This document shows, piece after piece, positions 6,771 to 14,944 of a stretch of DNA of 43,351 nt; within the stretch, counting starts at the first letter, position 1; every line of letters starts with the position of its first letter. The notes beneath the pieces are model-generated. The model was given only the letters and a program-made list of their open reading frames with translations. It did no database searches and was not told the DNA's origin. Source of the DNA: Zwartia sp. Lineage in GTDB: Bacteria; Pseudomonadota; Gammaproteobacteria; Burkholderiales; Burkholderiaceae_B. The position numbers were made by a program, and so were the translations under genes. The stretch is from assembly GCA_030653405.1 (NCBI GenBank), contig JAURZO010000145.1, positions 1-43,351 on the forward strand, read 5' to 3'.

Positions 6771-9700
6771 ATGACGATTCTCTACACTCCGCTCGCTCAG
6801 CCACTCATAAAGTATGTCGCGACCTCAAAGTCTAATTCGAGCGGGACATCTGATTCGCTGAATAACAACCTGTTGCTTAGCGCGGACTATTACGGATCCG
6901 TCGCGACGATCATTACCGCGAACTACGGGTTTGATGGCTATATGGGCGTGCCGAATCTGAATGGCACGGATAGCGCCTCACAAGCGGCGGCTTACGCTGC
7001 AGGTGTCTCATGGGAAAATCTGGATCCGAGCTTGGGTGCTGCCTCGCGTGCCTATTATTCTGGTGTCGGGGCTGACACGTTTCTAGCCACCTACGGCGTT
7101 GCGGGCAATCAGGCCGATACGATTCCTATCGTTTTTAATTTTCCAGTGTTGGCCTCGACACTGAATCCTATGGATTTCCGTGTGACGTTGAATACGGGTG
7201 AGGTCGTCACGCCGATCACGGCGAGTTATTTGCCGAATATCGAATACAACGAAAGACAGACGGTCGTGGTGTCGGGTGAATGGGGAAACCGGTTACAGCC
7301 GGGAGAAGACGGTGCGCGCTACCCGGTGAGCTTTAGTGTCGTCGCGGACGATACGCCTCTGACCCTCGTCGGACCTTCTGGGTTGGTGTCGGCAGTCGGA
7401 CTGACTGTCGAGTCCAAGAATCCATATGTAGCAGGCAATGGGCCACGAATCGTCGGCGCCAAATTGAATGAGTACAGTGATCTGGGTGAGGGTGCGCCGA
7501 TCTGGAGCGCGACCTCATTTGCCAATAGTGGGACAGATTTGTACGGAGCGGATGTTCAGTACAGATTGCGTATTTATACGAGCGCCGGATTTTCATCCGA
7601 TGGTATCGGCAGTATTTTGCCGACGGATTACAGCCGATATTTTGTCATTCAAGCGCAAGATGAGTTGGGCAACGCGATTCTGCTCAAAGAGACAGGCGTG
7701 GATTATCAAATTGGTGAGTATGGCTCCGTGCGTATCCTTGGTTTGGCCGATACGGGTTTGGCACAAAGCTCGTATAACGAAGCGTATATCGAGGATCATG
7801 ACAATCAATATGATGTGATCATGGTCGGCGATGCGGCAGCAGTGGCGCGCCTGACGTCCATCCGGATGCCGTCTTCGGGTGATTACGGTCAAGTCTTTAA
7901 CCCGGGTGGTCCAGGCAATGATCCCGCAAGTAATCCCGATGTGCCCTTTACTGTTGGCAGCTCTGATCAGACATTCGCGATTCAGAACGATATTGGACAA
8001 AGTTCATTTGTTTCGTATGCCGAAGTAGCCGGTGCCGTCGCCAAGGATCCCTCAACGGGTCAGCCCATTGGCACGTTGGTGGGGATGGCCGTCTATGACA
8101 CTCAGACGGGTCACACCATTAACCAATACGTGGATCCGAATGGTGTGATTTTTTATGCATCGTTCCAGGTGAATTCGGGTACTTGGGCCCCGCTGGATGT
8201 TGCCTATGAAATATTGAACCTGGGTAGCACAAGCCTTGATCCATCTTTGCCTATTCCTACGTACAAAAATGGCGGTACAAACTCTATTACGGGTGAGCAA
8301 TGGTTCGATGGCTATATGCCGCCCAATCCCTATATTAAAAATACAACACGTAATCTACAGTTCAACGAGTCGGATTTTATTGCGTCACCTGGTGAGCCTG
8401 ACGGGACGACGACCTACATTACGACGACGGATGGGTTTACTTGGGCAGCGATGTCCAGCGCGATTAACGCAATGTGGCCCTTCAATGAGGCCGATTACAG
8501 TGGTGTCACGCCGCCAGTCACCAGTGCCTATGCAGCAGGAAATTTTGTCACGACTCCCCCGGAAGGCGTCGTCAAGGTAACGGCGAACTACAAAGGCCAG
8601 AACATGAAGTTCTATGCCGTGGATCCCGATACTGGGCTCGATATTGAGCGTTATTTCATCACGGATCAATGGGGTAACGAGTACATCATGCATGCCTCGG
8701 CCTACGACAATGTCGAGGATGTGCGTGCGGCTTTTGAGGCCTCGGTGTTGCCGGACGGATGGACAAAGGCTTCCAGAGTGCTGTCAGAGGATCTGATCCT
8801 GAATCCAGCACAGGGTGCTGGCAACCTCTACCATTATCTGGTTTTTCGCGATAGTACAGACAGTACCTATCACCAAATTAGTTGGGGTGATGCCGGTCAG
8901 TTGGCGAGCCAGATCGAGGGCATGCCGATCTGGGGCGGGCAGGATAGCAATGTCTTGTTTGGTACTAATTGGGATGATGTGATTTATGCGGGGGGTGGTG
9001 CCGATGTGGTCACCCTCAAAGCGGGTAATGATTATCTTGATGGGGGCGCAGGGCGCGATACCGCGGTGTTTGATTTTGCTTCGACTGCCATCACGGGTAT
9101 CGGGCTGTCTAGCGATTCGTTGACTGTGATGTTGCGCAACGCGACAGAAACAAAGACGCTTGTGAGTGTGGAGGCTTTCGATTTCAGAGATCAACAGTAT
9201 TCGTTTGATTCGCTGATGGGCACGACAGAAGAGTTGCCACTCTTTGCGTCGCCAACGCCTGTGGGTGGCTACCTGATGCCTGTGGACTTTACCGGTCAAG
9301 CTTCTCTGGGACTGTCATATGAGTTAATTGATGCAACGGATGACTTGGTCGTCTCAGCATCCAATTCGAATGATTTTGTGGCGCTGCAGGGCGGGGGCAA
9401 CAAAGCAATCAATGGTATGGACGGCGATGATGTCCTGGCGGGTACTGGTTCAATGTTTATGACTGGTGGTGCAGGACGCGATACATTTTTTGTGGATGGC
9501 CGCATTTCTCTGGACTCTTGGTCGACTGTGACCGATTTTGAAAAGGGTCAGGACACGCTGACGGTCTGGGGTTGGCGGGCGGGTGTGAGCCGAGTGACCG
9601 CTGCCGAGGATGGAGCGGGAACAGAAGGCTACACCGGATTGACGTTTAATTTCGATCGTTTGTTCGCAGATGGCGCTGCTGTGCCTAATAGCGCGTCCCA

Positions 9701-9854
9701 AGCTGTGACCTTGTCTGGACTGAGCTTGGCTGATTTCGGGGCGAGTTCGCTTGAGCAGCTAAATGTGCAGATTAATCAGTCTCTCAATAATCACTTTTCA
9801 GTAGGTAGCACTGTAGACGTATATGGCACGCATGGGTATTTGATGATGGTGTAA
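6771..9854 (+). CDS. Large secreted RTX (calcium-binding) protein, possible surface-layer or adhesin protein
   Basis: 1027 residues, not recognised as a whole. The C-terminal third carries two glycine/aspartate nonapeptide blocks of hemolysin-type calcium-binding (RTX) character: residues ~722-765 (FGTNWDDVIYAGGGADVV, then AGNDYLDGGAGRDT) and ~863-905 (GGGNKAINGMDGDDVLAG, then MTGGAGRDTFFVDG). The first ~720 residues are Asn/Gly/Thr/Asp-rich and beta-like with no domain I can name. There is no N-terminal signal peptide and no cysteine anywhere; it is acidic and ends in a short hydrophobic tail (GYLMMV). All of this suits type I secretion with a C-terminal signal, although no ABC/MFP/TolC exporter genes are in the window. 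No good ribosome site precedes ATG 6771, so the start is uncertain. It is divergent from the wzm glycan-export operon. Alternatives: adhesin, S-layer protein or secreted enzyme. Confidence 0.75.
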   Translation: MTILYTPLAQPLIKYVATSKSNSSGTSDSLNNNLLLSADYYGSVATIITANYGFDGYMGVPNLNGTDSASQAAAYAAGVSWENLDPSLGAASRAYYSGVGADTFLATYGVAGNQADTIPIVFNFPVLASTLNPMDFRVTLNTGEVVTPITASYLPNIEYNERQTVVVSGEWGNRLQPGEDGARYPVSFSVVADDTPLTLVGPSGLVSAVGLTVESKNPYVAGNGPRIVGAKLNEYSDLGEGAPIWSATSFANSGTDLYGADVQYRLRIYTSAGFSSDGIGSILPTDYSRYFVIQAQDELGNAILLKETGVDYQIGEYGSVRILGLADTGLAQSSYNEAYIEDHDNQYDVIMVGDAAAVARLTSIRMPSSGDYGQVFNPGGPGNDPASNPDVPFTVGSSDQTFAIQNDIGQSSFVSYAEVAGAVAKDPSTGQPIGTLVGMAVYDTQTGHTINQYVDPNGVIFYASFQVNSGTWAPLDVAYEILNLGSTSLDPSLPIPTYKNGGTNSITGEQWFDGYMPPNPYIKNTTRNLQFNESDFIASPGEPDGTTTYITTTDGFTWAAMSSAINAMWPFNEADYSGVTPPVTSAYAAGNFVTTPPEGVVKVTANYKGQNMKFYAVDPDTGLDIERYFITDQWGNEYIMHASAYDNVEDVRAAFEASVLPDGWTKASRVLSEDLILNPAQGAGNLYHYLVFRDSTDSTYHQISWGDAGQLASQIEGMPIWGGQDSNVLFGTNWDDVIYAGGGADVVTLKAGNDYLDGGAGRDTAVFDFASTAITGIGLSSDSLTVMLRNATETKTLVSVEAFDFRDQQYSFDSLMGTTEELPLFASPTPVGGYLMPVDFTGQASLGLSYELIDATDDLVVSASNSNDFVALQGGGNKAINGMDGDDVLAGTGSMFMTGGAGRDTFFVDGRISLDSWSTVTDFEKGQDTLTVWGWRAGVSRVTAAEDGAGTEGYTGLTFNFDRLFADGAAVPNSASQAVTLSGLSLADFGASSLEQLNVQINQSLNNHFSVGSTVDVYGTHGYLMMV

Positions 9855-9865
9855 AAAGAGATGAG

Positions 9866-9897
9866 CGCTGATCAAGCTTTTTGTGACTTGGTCAGCG
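9866..9897 (+). terminator. Stem-loop after the RTX gene
   Basis: An 11-base inverted repeat with one mismatch, CGCTGATCAAG (9866-9876) and CTTGGTCAGCG (9887-9897), separated by ten bases and starting 12 bases after the RTX stop codon. The T-rich run is in the loop rather than after the stem, so it is not a canonical intrinsic terminator, but its position suggests transcript-end formation or stabilisation. Confidence 0.45.
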
Positions 9898-9970
9898 TCT
9901 TGGGAGCATTCTGGTTTGTGCAGCCGCCTAGCATCGGAGGCAGGTTTTAAATATATTTCGAGCGAGCAAC

Positions 9971-9993
9971 AAAAAAGCGCCTCGAGAGGCGCT
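9971..9993 (-). terminator. Rho-independent terminator of the tRNA cluster
   Basis: A perfect stem AGCGCCT/AGGCGCT with a CGAG loop (9976-9993). On the minus strand it is followed at once by a run of six T (9976-9971). It lies 14 bases beyond the 3' end of tRNA-Asp, so it ends the Ala-Glu-Asp tRNA transcript. Confidence 0.9.
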
Positions 9994-10007
9994 AAATTTT
10001 GTGTGCT

Positions 10008-10084
10008 TGGCGGAGCGGACGGGACTCGAACCCGCGACCCCCGGCGTGACAGGCCGGTATTCTAACCAACTGAACTACCGCTCC
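10008..10084 (-). tRNA. tRNA-Asp (GTC)
   Basis: 77 bases with an encoded 3' CCA. The acceptor GGAGCGG pairs with CCGCTCC, the anticodon loop CTGTCAC gives GTC, and the T-arm is GCGGGTTCGAGTCCCGT. It is the third gene of the tRNA cluster and is followed by an intrinsic terminator. Confidence 0.97.
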
Positions 10085-10136
10085 GCAGCGGTTACTACTT
10101 TTACTTGGTACCAAACTACGTTGATGCCAAAAAAAC

Positions 10137-10212
10137 TGGCGTCCCCTAGGGGATTCGAACCCCTGTACTCACCGTGAAAGGGTGATGTCCTAGGCCTCTA
10201 GACGAAGGGGAC
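10137..10212 (-). tRNA. tRNA-Glu (TTC)
   Basis: 76 bases with encoded CCA. The acceptor GTCCCCT pairs with AGGGGAC, the anticodon loop CTTTCAC gives TTC, and the T-arm is CAGGGGTTCGAATCCCCT. It is the middle gene of the three-tRNA cluster. Confidence 0.97.
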
Positions 10213-10240
10213 AGGACTGACTACAACTCTTCGCATTAAC

Positions 10241-10316
<76 letters not shown>

Positions 10317-10485
10317 AAAAATTTCAGTACAGACCGCGAAAGAACCGAACTGAAAGAACTTTTGAGGTGCTGACTTCAATCTAGGCATCCAACAAAATTA
10401 ATGGTGAATGTGTCGACAGCGAAGAAACGAGATTATGCACAAATTTTGGTCTTCACGCAAGTCGATAGCATGGCAATGTTCAAAC

Positions 10486-11634
10486 TCAATCCCCAATCTC
10501 GCCCTTAAAAGGGGAGCTGAGACTACCTAAGTAGTTGTCCACACCCGCTCTCTCTCGTTCTAAAAACTTTTCGACGGCATCGGCAAATCCCGGATGGGCG
10601 AGCCAGTGAGCGGATTGTGTCTGCACGGGCTCAAAGCCGCGTGCGAGTTTGTGTTCGCCTTGTGCGCCGCCCTCGACGATATCGATTTGATGGGCGATTG
10701 CCCATTCCAGGGGCGTGTAGTAGGCGAGCTCGAAGTGCAGGCAGTCAACGTGCTCAAGGGCGCCCCAGTAGCGTCCGTAGAGCTTGCGCTTGCCATCGAC
10801 GGTGTCGAGCCAGAGTAATGACGCGGCAATGGGTTGTTCGTTGCGATAGGCGAGTGCGATGACGCAGTGTTCAGAGAGTGTTTCACCGACTGTTTTAAAA
10901 AATGTGGGGGTCAGGTAGGGGGTGTTTCCACGCACATGGTAGGTGTTGGCATAGCAGCGATAGAAAAACGTCCAGTCTTCGGGCGTGAGTTGCGCGCCGG
11001 TTCGTACCTGGGTGGTGATGCCGGCCTCGCGGACTTTGCGTCGTTCGGCGCGGATTTTTTTACGTTTAGGCTGTGTCAGGCTGGCGAGAAACGTATCAAA
11101 ATCAGGCCAACCACGGTTGAACCAATGAAACTGGGTGTGGGTGCGGCGCATGCAGCCTGCTTGCAGCAGAGCCTCAGTGTCTTCGGGTGTGGTGTAGAGG
11201 ACATGCAGCGAGGAGAGGCCGCTTTTTTTTGCCCACTGCAGGAGAGCAGCCGCTGCGAGCGCGCGATAGGGCGGGGTGGTCAGTAGTCGTGCGCCGGGGA
11301 CGGGTGTGAAGGGAATCGCTGTTAGCCATTTTGGGTAGTAGTCGAGTCCGTTACGCTGATAGGCATCGGCCCAAGCCCAGTCAAACACAAACTCACCATA
11401 AGAGTGTCCTTTGGCATACAGGGGGATCGCTGCGACGAGGTTGTTGTCTTCCCAGAGCAATAGGTGCCTGGGCTGCCATCCCGTGTCCGGAGCCACACTA
11501 GACGAGGTCTCGAAGGCTTCAAGGAAGGCATGCCGGCTCAGCACCGAGCCGCCGCTCGCGATGACAAGTGCATCCCAGAGGTGCGCGTCAACTTCTGCGA
11601 TCTGCTCGATTGCTTGCAGTCGGAGCTCACTCAT
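10486..11634 (-). CDS. FemAB/GNAT-like protein of the DUF482 family
   Basis: 382 residues from ATG 11634; an in-frame GTG at 11643 is a weaker alternative. Family landmarks are the early SGGSVLSRHAFLEAFE segment, GEFVFDWAWADAYQRNGLDYYPK, FHWFNRGWPDFDTFLASL followed by a basic KRKKIRAERRKV stretch, and GRYWGALEHVDCLHFELAYY near the C-terminus, with ARGFEPVQT close to the end. The family has the tandem acetyltransferase-like fold of FemAB peptidyltransferases and is often described as peptidoglycan biosynthesis/recognition, but its substrate is not established. Soluble, with no signal peptide. It lies 35 bases after lnt on the same strand and may be cotranscribed. The family assignment is firm, the function is not. 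Confidence 0.85.
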   Translation of the reverse strand: MSELRLQAIEQIAEVDAHLWDALVIASGGSVLSRHAFLEAFETSSSVAPDTGWQPRHLLLWEDNNLVAAIPLYAKGHSYGEFVFDWAWADAYQRNGLDYYPKWLTAIPFTPVPGARLLTTPPYRALAAAALLQWAKKSGLSSLHVLYTTPEDTEALLQAGCMRRTHTQFHWFNRGWPDFDTFLASLTQPKRKKIRAERRKVREAGITTQVRTGAQLTPEDWTFFYRCYANTYHVRGNTPYLTPTFFKTVGETLSEHCVIALAYRNEQPIAASLLWLDTVDGKRKLYGRYWGALEHVDCLHFELAYYTPLEWAIAHQIDIVEGGAQGEHKLARGFEPVQTQSAHWLAHPGFADAVEKFLERERAGVDNYLGSLSSPFKGEIGD

Positions 11635-11669
11635 GGGGTTCACTCATTGGGTTGACTCATTACGCCCAC

Positions 11670-13406
11670 TCATCTGCGACGACCTCGCAACCCGATGCCA
11701 ATCAGGAGCAAAATCGCAAAGCCCAAGATGAGTCCGTTGCCTGTAAGTGTGTAGGGTGTGAGCCCCTTTTGACCCTGCACCGTCGTATCGAGTACACCGA
11801 GGCGATTAGGGGGGAGTTGCGCGACATCACGCCCCCGATGATCGATCAGGCCGGTCGCGCCCGTATTCGTGGCGCGAAGCATGGGACGTGAGACCTCGAT
11901 CGCGCGCATACGGGACATTTGCCAATGCTGCCGAAGCGCCCATGAATCCCCGAACCAGGCCAAGTTGCTAAAGTTCGCCAGAATAGTGGCACCATCGGGT
12001 TTGGTTTGACTACCACCACGCACAGCAGGCAGCAGCTCTTCGCCAAATACATCTTCGTAACAAATGTTTGGAGCGAGGTATTGGCCGTCGATCGCAAAAG
12101 GCTGCTGCGTCGTCGATCCGCGTGTGAAGTCGCCGAGCGGAATGGACATCAGGTCGACGAACCATCTAAAACCCAGGGGGACAAACTCGCCGAAGGGGAC
12201 GAGGTGGTGTTTGTCGTAGCGCTGTGTGACGGTGCCTTGGAACAATTGTTGCGCGGTCGTGGTGCCGTTGAGCCCGATGACGCTGTTGGTGTAAGTGCCA
12301 GTACGTTGGTCAAACAAGGCCGCGCCCATCAGGATCGTGCTGTTTTGGCGTTTTGCGATGTCAACCCAGGCCTGCCATGCAGCTGGGGCGATTTGGTGCT
12401 GGAAGACGGCCATGGCGGTCTCTGGCAACAATACGACTTGAGGTTGCGGACTGCCGGGTGGAACAGGTGTGTCGGCCAGACGAAGGTGCTCTTGAATCAC
12501 GCTGTAGAGGCGATCTGGCGTGAATTTGATGCCCTGATCAATGTTGCCCTGAACCAGTCGCACCACGAGTGGTGTGCCTGTCGGTGTTGACCAGGAGATC
12601 TGACTGAGTCCCCAGCCAACTAAGGCGATCGCAAGTGCGATCACGCCGACCAGAGCGCGTTTGGTTTGTGTGGGTGGATTGGTGGGGTCAGTAGAGACGG
12701 TGGTCGTACCTGCGGGGTATCGAATTCCTACCAAGGCGGCGATGGCTGCTGCGGTAAAAGCTGTCGCAAACGTGACGCCATAGAGCCCCAGGATGCTTGC
12801 CCAACCAACGAATGCGCTGTCGACATGGGCGTAGCCGGTGTTCAGCCAGGGGAAACCGGTCAATAATGTGGCGCGTAACCACTCTGCGAGCGTCCAGGCG
12901 CTTGCCCACGCGAGCGCGGCAATAATGACGGTCGAGGCGGGGGAGGTAGTGGATCTCGTGGATGTCGTGGCGGTGGCGGTGGTGGTGGCGGTGGTAGCAA
13001 CCGCAGTGGAGCCGTGTGTTGAGTGTGCCGCCGCGTGAGAGGGCAATGCTTTTACTTTGTGCACTAACCACGCCGCAAGACTGGCAAATAGTGCCAAGTA
13101 AGCACTCAGTGCGATGAGGGCTGCGATCGCAAGCGGCAGTGGCATATAGCCGTACACGTGCATGCTGATGGTCAGCCAGTACAGACCGACGACAAAATAT
13201 GCCAAGGCAAAAATCCATGCCCTGCGCGCAGCGTAGAGGCCGCTCGGGGCGCGCCACACAGCTGTGACAAGCCATGCCATCGTGCAAAGCTGTAGGGGGC
13301 TGAGCGCCCACTGCGGGAGTGGATCGGGCGCAAAACTCAGGGCGTGGAGTGCGCCGCCCACTAGCAACCCAAGGGTGAGTCGCCATTTGAGCCAGAACGC
13401 GTTCAC
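11670..13406 (-). CDS. lnt: Apolipoprotein N-acyltransferase
   Basis: 578 residues, somewhat longer than the usual ~510-550. Lnt transfers an acyl chain from phospholipid to the N-terminal cysteine of apolipoproteins at the periplasmic face of the inner membrane. N-terminal membrane segments are followed by a nitrilase domain with the full catalytic triad: Glu329 in LLPETAMAVF, Lys399 in QRYDKHHLVPFGEFVP and Cys449 in PNICYEDVFGEE. A final hydrophobic helix precedes the RGRRR end. The start is GTG 13406, whose bases form a GTGA overlap with the corC stop, so translation is probably coupled. Residues ~123-159, in the loop before the ALAWASAWTLAEWLRATLL segment, are a His/Ser then Thr/Ala-rich low-complexity insert. 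Confidence 0.96.
   Translation of the reverse strand: MNAFWLKWRLTLGLLVGGALHALSFAPDPLPQWALSPLQLCTMAWLVTAVWRAPSGLYAARRAWIFALAYFVVGLYWLTISMHVYGYMPLPLAIAALIALSAYLALFASLAAWLVHKVKALPSHAAAHSTHGSTAVATTATTTATATTSTRSTTSPASTVIIAALAWASAWTLAEWLRATLLTGFPWLNTGYAHVDSAFVGWASILGLYGVTFATAFTAAAIAALVGIRYPAGTTTVSTDPTNPPTQTKRALVGVIALAIALVGWGLSQISWSTPTGTPLVVRLVQGNIDQGIKFTPDRLYSVIQEHLRLADTPVPPGSPQPQVVLLPETAMAVFQHQIAPAAWQAWVDIAKRQNSTILMGAALFDQRTGTYTNSVIGLNGTTTAQQLFQGTVTQRYDKHHLVPFGEFVPLGFRWFVDLMSIPLGDFTRGSTTQQPFAIDGQYLAPNICYEDVFGEELLPAVRGGSQTKPDGATILANFSNLAWFGDSWALRQHWQMSRMRAIEVSRPMLRATNTGATGLIDHRGRDVAQLPPNRLGVLDTTVQGQKGLTPYTLTGNGLILGFAILLLIGIGLRGRRR
12929..13040. repeat. Low-complexity GGT/GGC-rich tract encoding a Thr/Ala insert in lnt
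   Basis: The plus strand shows a run of ggcggt/ggtggt-like triplets (core 12967-13000) read on the minus strand as ACC/GCC codons, giving a Thr/Ala/Ser-rich segment (residues ~123-159 of Lnt). It lies in a loop between membrane segments and keeps the frame. It also generates several spurious reading frames on both strands. Confidence 0.8.
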
Positions 13407-14290
13407 GCTGGGGGATTCGCTCGCACGGGATCGGCCTTGACACGGGCTTTGGCGCGCAGCCAGAGCGCCCGTCTGGCATCGGCGCGCATGACTTCGATGC
13501 GCAGATCGCCATGTTGGATCGCATCGCCGCGTTTGGGAATGTGCCCCAGCTCATGCGCGAGCCAGCCGCCGACGGTATCGTATTCGCCGATGGGTAGGTT
13601 TGCGCCAAGCGCTTCGTTGAAAGTCTCGATCTCCGTGGTGGCATGGATACGCCACGCCTGCACGCCATCGGGGAAAATTGTTTTCGCACCATCGACGTCG
13701 TATTCGTCTTCGATCGCGCCGACGATTTGCTCCAGCACATCCTCGAGCGACACGAGTCCGGTGATGCCGCCGTGTTCGTCAATGACAATCGCAATGTGAT
13801 TACGATTGAGACGAAACTCTTGCAGCAGGACGTTGAGTCGCTTGGTTTCTGGAATAAACACAGCAGGGCGGACGAGGTCGCGCAAGGTCAGATCGGTATT
13901 GACCAAGTGCCTGAGCAAGTCTTTGGTCATCACGACGCCAATGATATTTTCCCGGGAACCTTCATAAACAGGAAAACGGGAGTGCGCCGCCTCGATGATC
14001 TCAGGCATGAGAGACGAAATCGGTTGCGAGACATCCAGCATGTCCATGCGCGCGCGGGGCACCATTACATCGACTGCAGTTTGTTCAGAAACCGCCAGGG
14101 CGCCTTTGAGCATTGAGTAGGCGTCGGCATCAATGAGATCGCGTTCACGGGCGGCTTCGAGTACCGCCATGATGCCTTCGCGGTCTTCGGGCTCGCGTCG
14201 AACGAGCGACAACAGGCGATCAAGCAGGCGGGGGCGGTGTGGTTTGGCCGAAGGTGCTGAGGAGTCGGCAGCAGGATAGGGATCTGACAT
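13403..14290 (-). CDS. corC: CorC/HlyC family protein with CBS domains
   Basis: 295 residues. The soluble, membrane-domain-free form (YbeX type): a Pro/Ser-rich N-terminus, an EDREGIMAVLEAARERDLID segment, two CBS motifs (VDVMVPRARMDML; GVVMTKDLLRHL; IDEHGGITGLVSLEDVLEQIVG) around residues 75-205, then the CorC_HlyC transporter-associated domain with YDTVGGWLAHELGHIP near 240-255. The family is linked to magnesium and cobalt efflux and, for YbeX, to ribosome or RNA metabolism; the role is not settled. It lies between ybeY and lnt in the conserved miaB-phoH-ybeY-corC-lnt order and overlaps lnt by four bases. Confidence 0.93.
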   Translation of the reverse strand: MSDPYPAADSSAPSAKPHRPRLLDRLLSLVRREPEDREGIMAVLEAARERDLIDADAYSMLKGALAVSEQTAVDVMVPRARMDMLDVSQPISSLMPEIIEAAHSRFPVYEGSRENIIGVVMTKDLLRHLVNTDLTLRDLVRPAVFIPETKRLNVLLQEFRLNRNHIAIVIDEHGGITGLVSLEDVLEQIVGAIEDEYDVDGAKTIFPDGVQAWRIHATTEIETFNEALGANLPIGEYDTVGGWLAHELGHIPKRGDAIQHGDLRIEVMRADARRALWLRAKARVKADPVRANPPA

Positions 14291-14341
14291 CGTCCAAGGA
14301 CAGAGTTTAGGAGGGGTAAGGATAACCTGAAAGTGCGAGGC

Positions 14342-14944
14342 TCAAAGTAAAACCTTGCGTTTTGTCTCTGTGACCAAGTAAGGGTTATCGATCCCCAGCT
14401 CAGCGAGAATACTGGTTTCTAAGGATTCCATGTGTTTGGCGTCGCGCTGTTTAATATGATCGTAACTCAGCGCGTGTAACGTACCGTGAATCACGAGATG
14501 TGCGGCATGACAAAGAAAGTCTTTACGTTGTTCTTTGGCTTCGCGTTTCAATACCGGCACGCACAGCACGATATCTCCCGACGCTGTGCCGTCGGGTTGC
14601 ACGCCATATTCAAAAGTCAGCACATTGGTGGCGTAATCTTTCTGGCGGTAGCCGGCATTGAGTTGTCGGGCTTCGGCGAGGCCGACGAACCGCACGCCGA
14701 CTTGCATCCTTGTAAAGTCAACGAGGCCGTCCTGTTGCGCCGCATCGATCGCACGCTGCACCCAGCGGCGTACTCGCCAGCGAGGCAGCAGAGGCACTTC
14801 TAGCGCATACTGGATGCTCAGCGAGAGTGTCGGCGCTAAGGTTGTGTTTTTTGAGCGCGCGGTCGCTGAAGTTGTACTCGTCTTCGCTGAAGGCTTCGCG
14901 ACCGACACCTTAGTGGCCGTTTTGTTCTGCTTGCTCATAGGCAT
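14342..14944 (-). CDS. ybeY: Endoribonuclease YbeY
   Basis: About 200 residues. The zinc-binding signature HGTLHALSYDH (residues ~153-163) matches the family H-x3-H-x5-H pattern, and RQKDYATNVLTFEY is the usual upstream strand. YbeY acts in 16S rRNA 3' maturation and ribosome quality control. The core starts at about residue 40 (LSLSIQYALEV); before it is a Lys/Thr/Ser/Ala-rich extension not typical of the family. The frame is open to 15025, but I chose ATG 14944 (ATG 14938 is equally possible), overlapping the phoH end by ~35 bases. The true start may lie elsewhere in this extension. Cotranscribed with phoH and corC. Confidence 0.9.
   Translation of the reverse strand: MPMSKQNKTATKVSVAKPSAKTSTTSATARSKNTTLAPTLSLSIQYALEVPLLPRWRVRRWVQRAIDAAQQDGLVDFTRMQVGVRFVGLAEARQLNAGYRQKDYATNVLTFEYGVQPDGTASGDIVLCVPVLKREAKEQRKDFLCHAAHLVIHGTLHALSYDHIKQRDAKHMESLETSILAELGIDNPYLVTETKRKVLL

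Noticed and set aside
6617..6835. 72-residue frame between wzm and the RTX gene
   Set aside because: No ribosome site, no motif, and it overlaps the RTX start; its composition follows the AT-rich spacer.
8784..9299. 171-residue minus-strand frame inside the RTX gene
   Set aside because: Antisense shadow of the RTX coding sequence; low plausibility of composition and no ribosome site.
9883..10065. 60-residue plus-strand frame ending in GTRTRDPRRDRPVF
   Set aside because: It runs antisense through the terminator and tRNA-Asp; this translated tRNA shadow is a common false gene.
12688..13794. 368-residue minus-strand frame
   Set aside because: It lies entirely across the corC/lnt junction in another frame, is rich in Arg/Ser/His/Cys without any motif, and both overlapped genes are certain.
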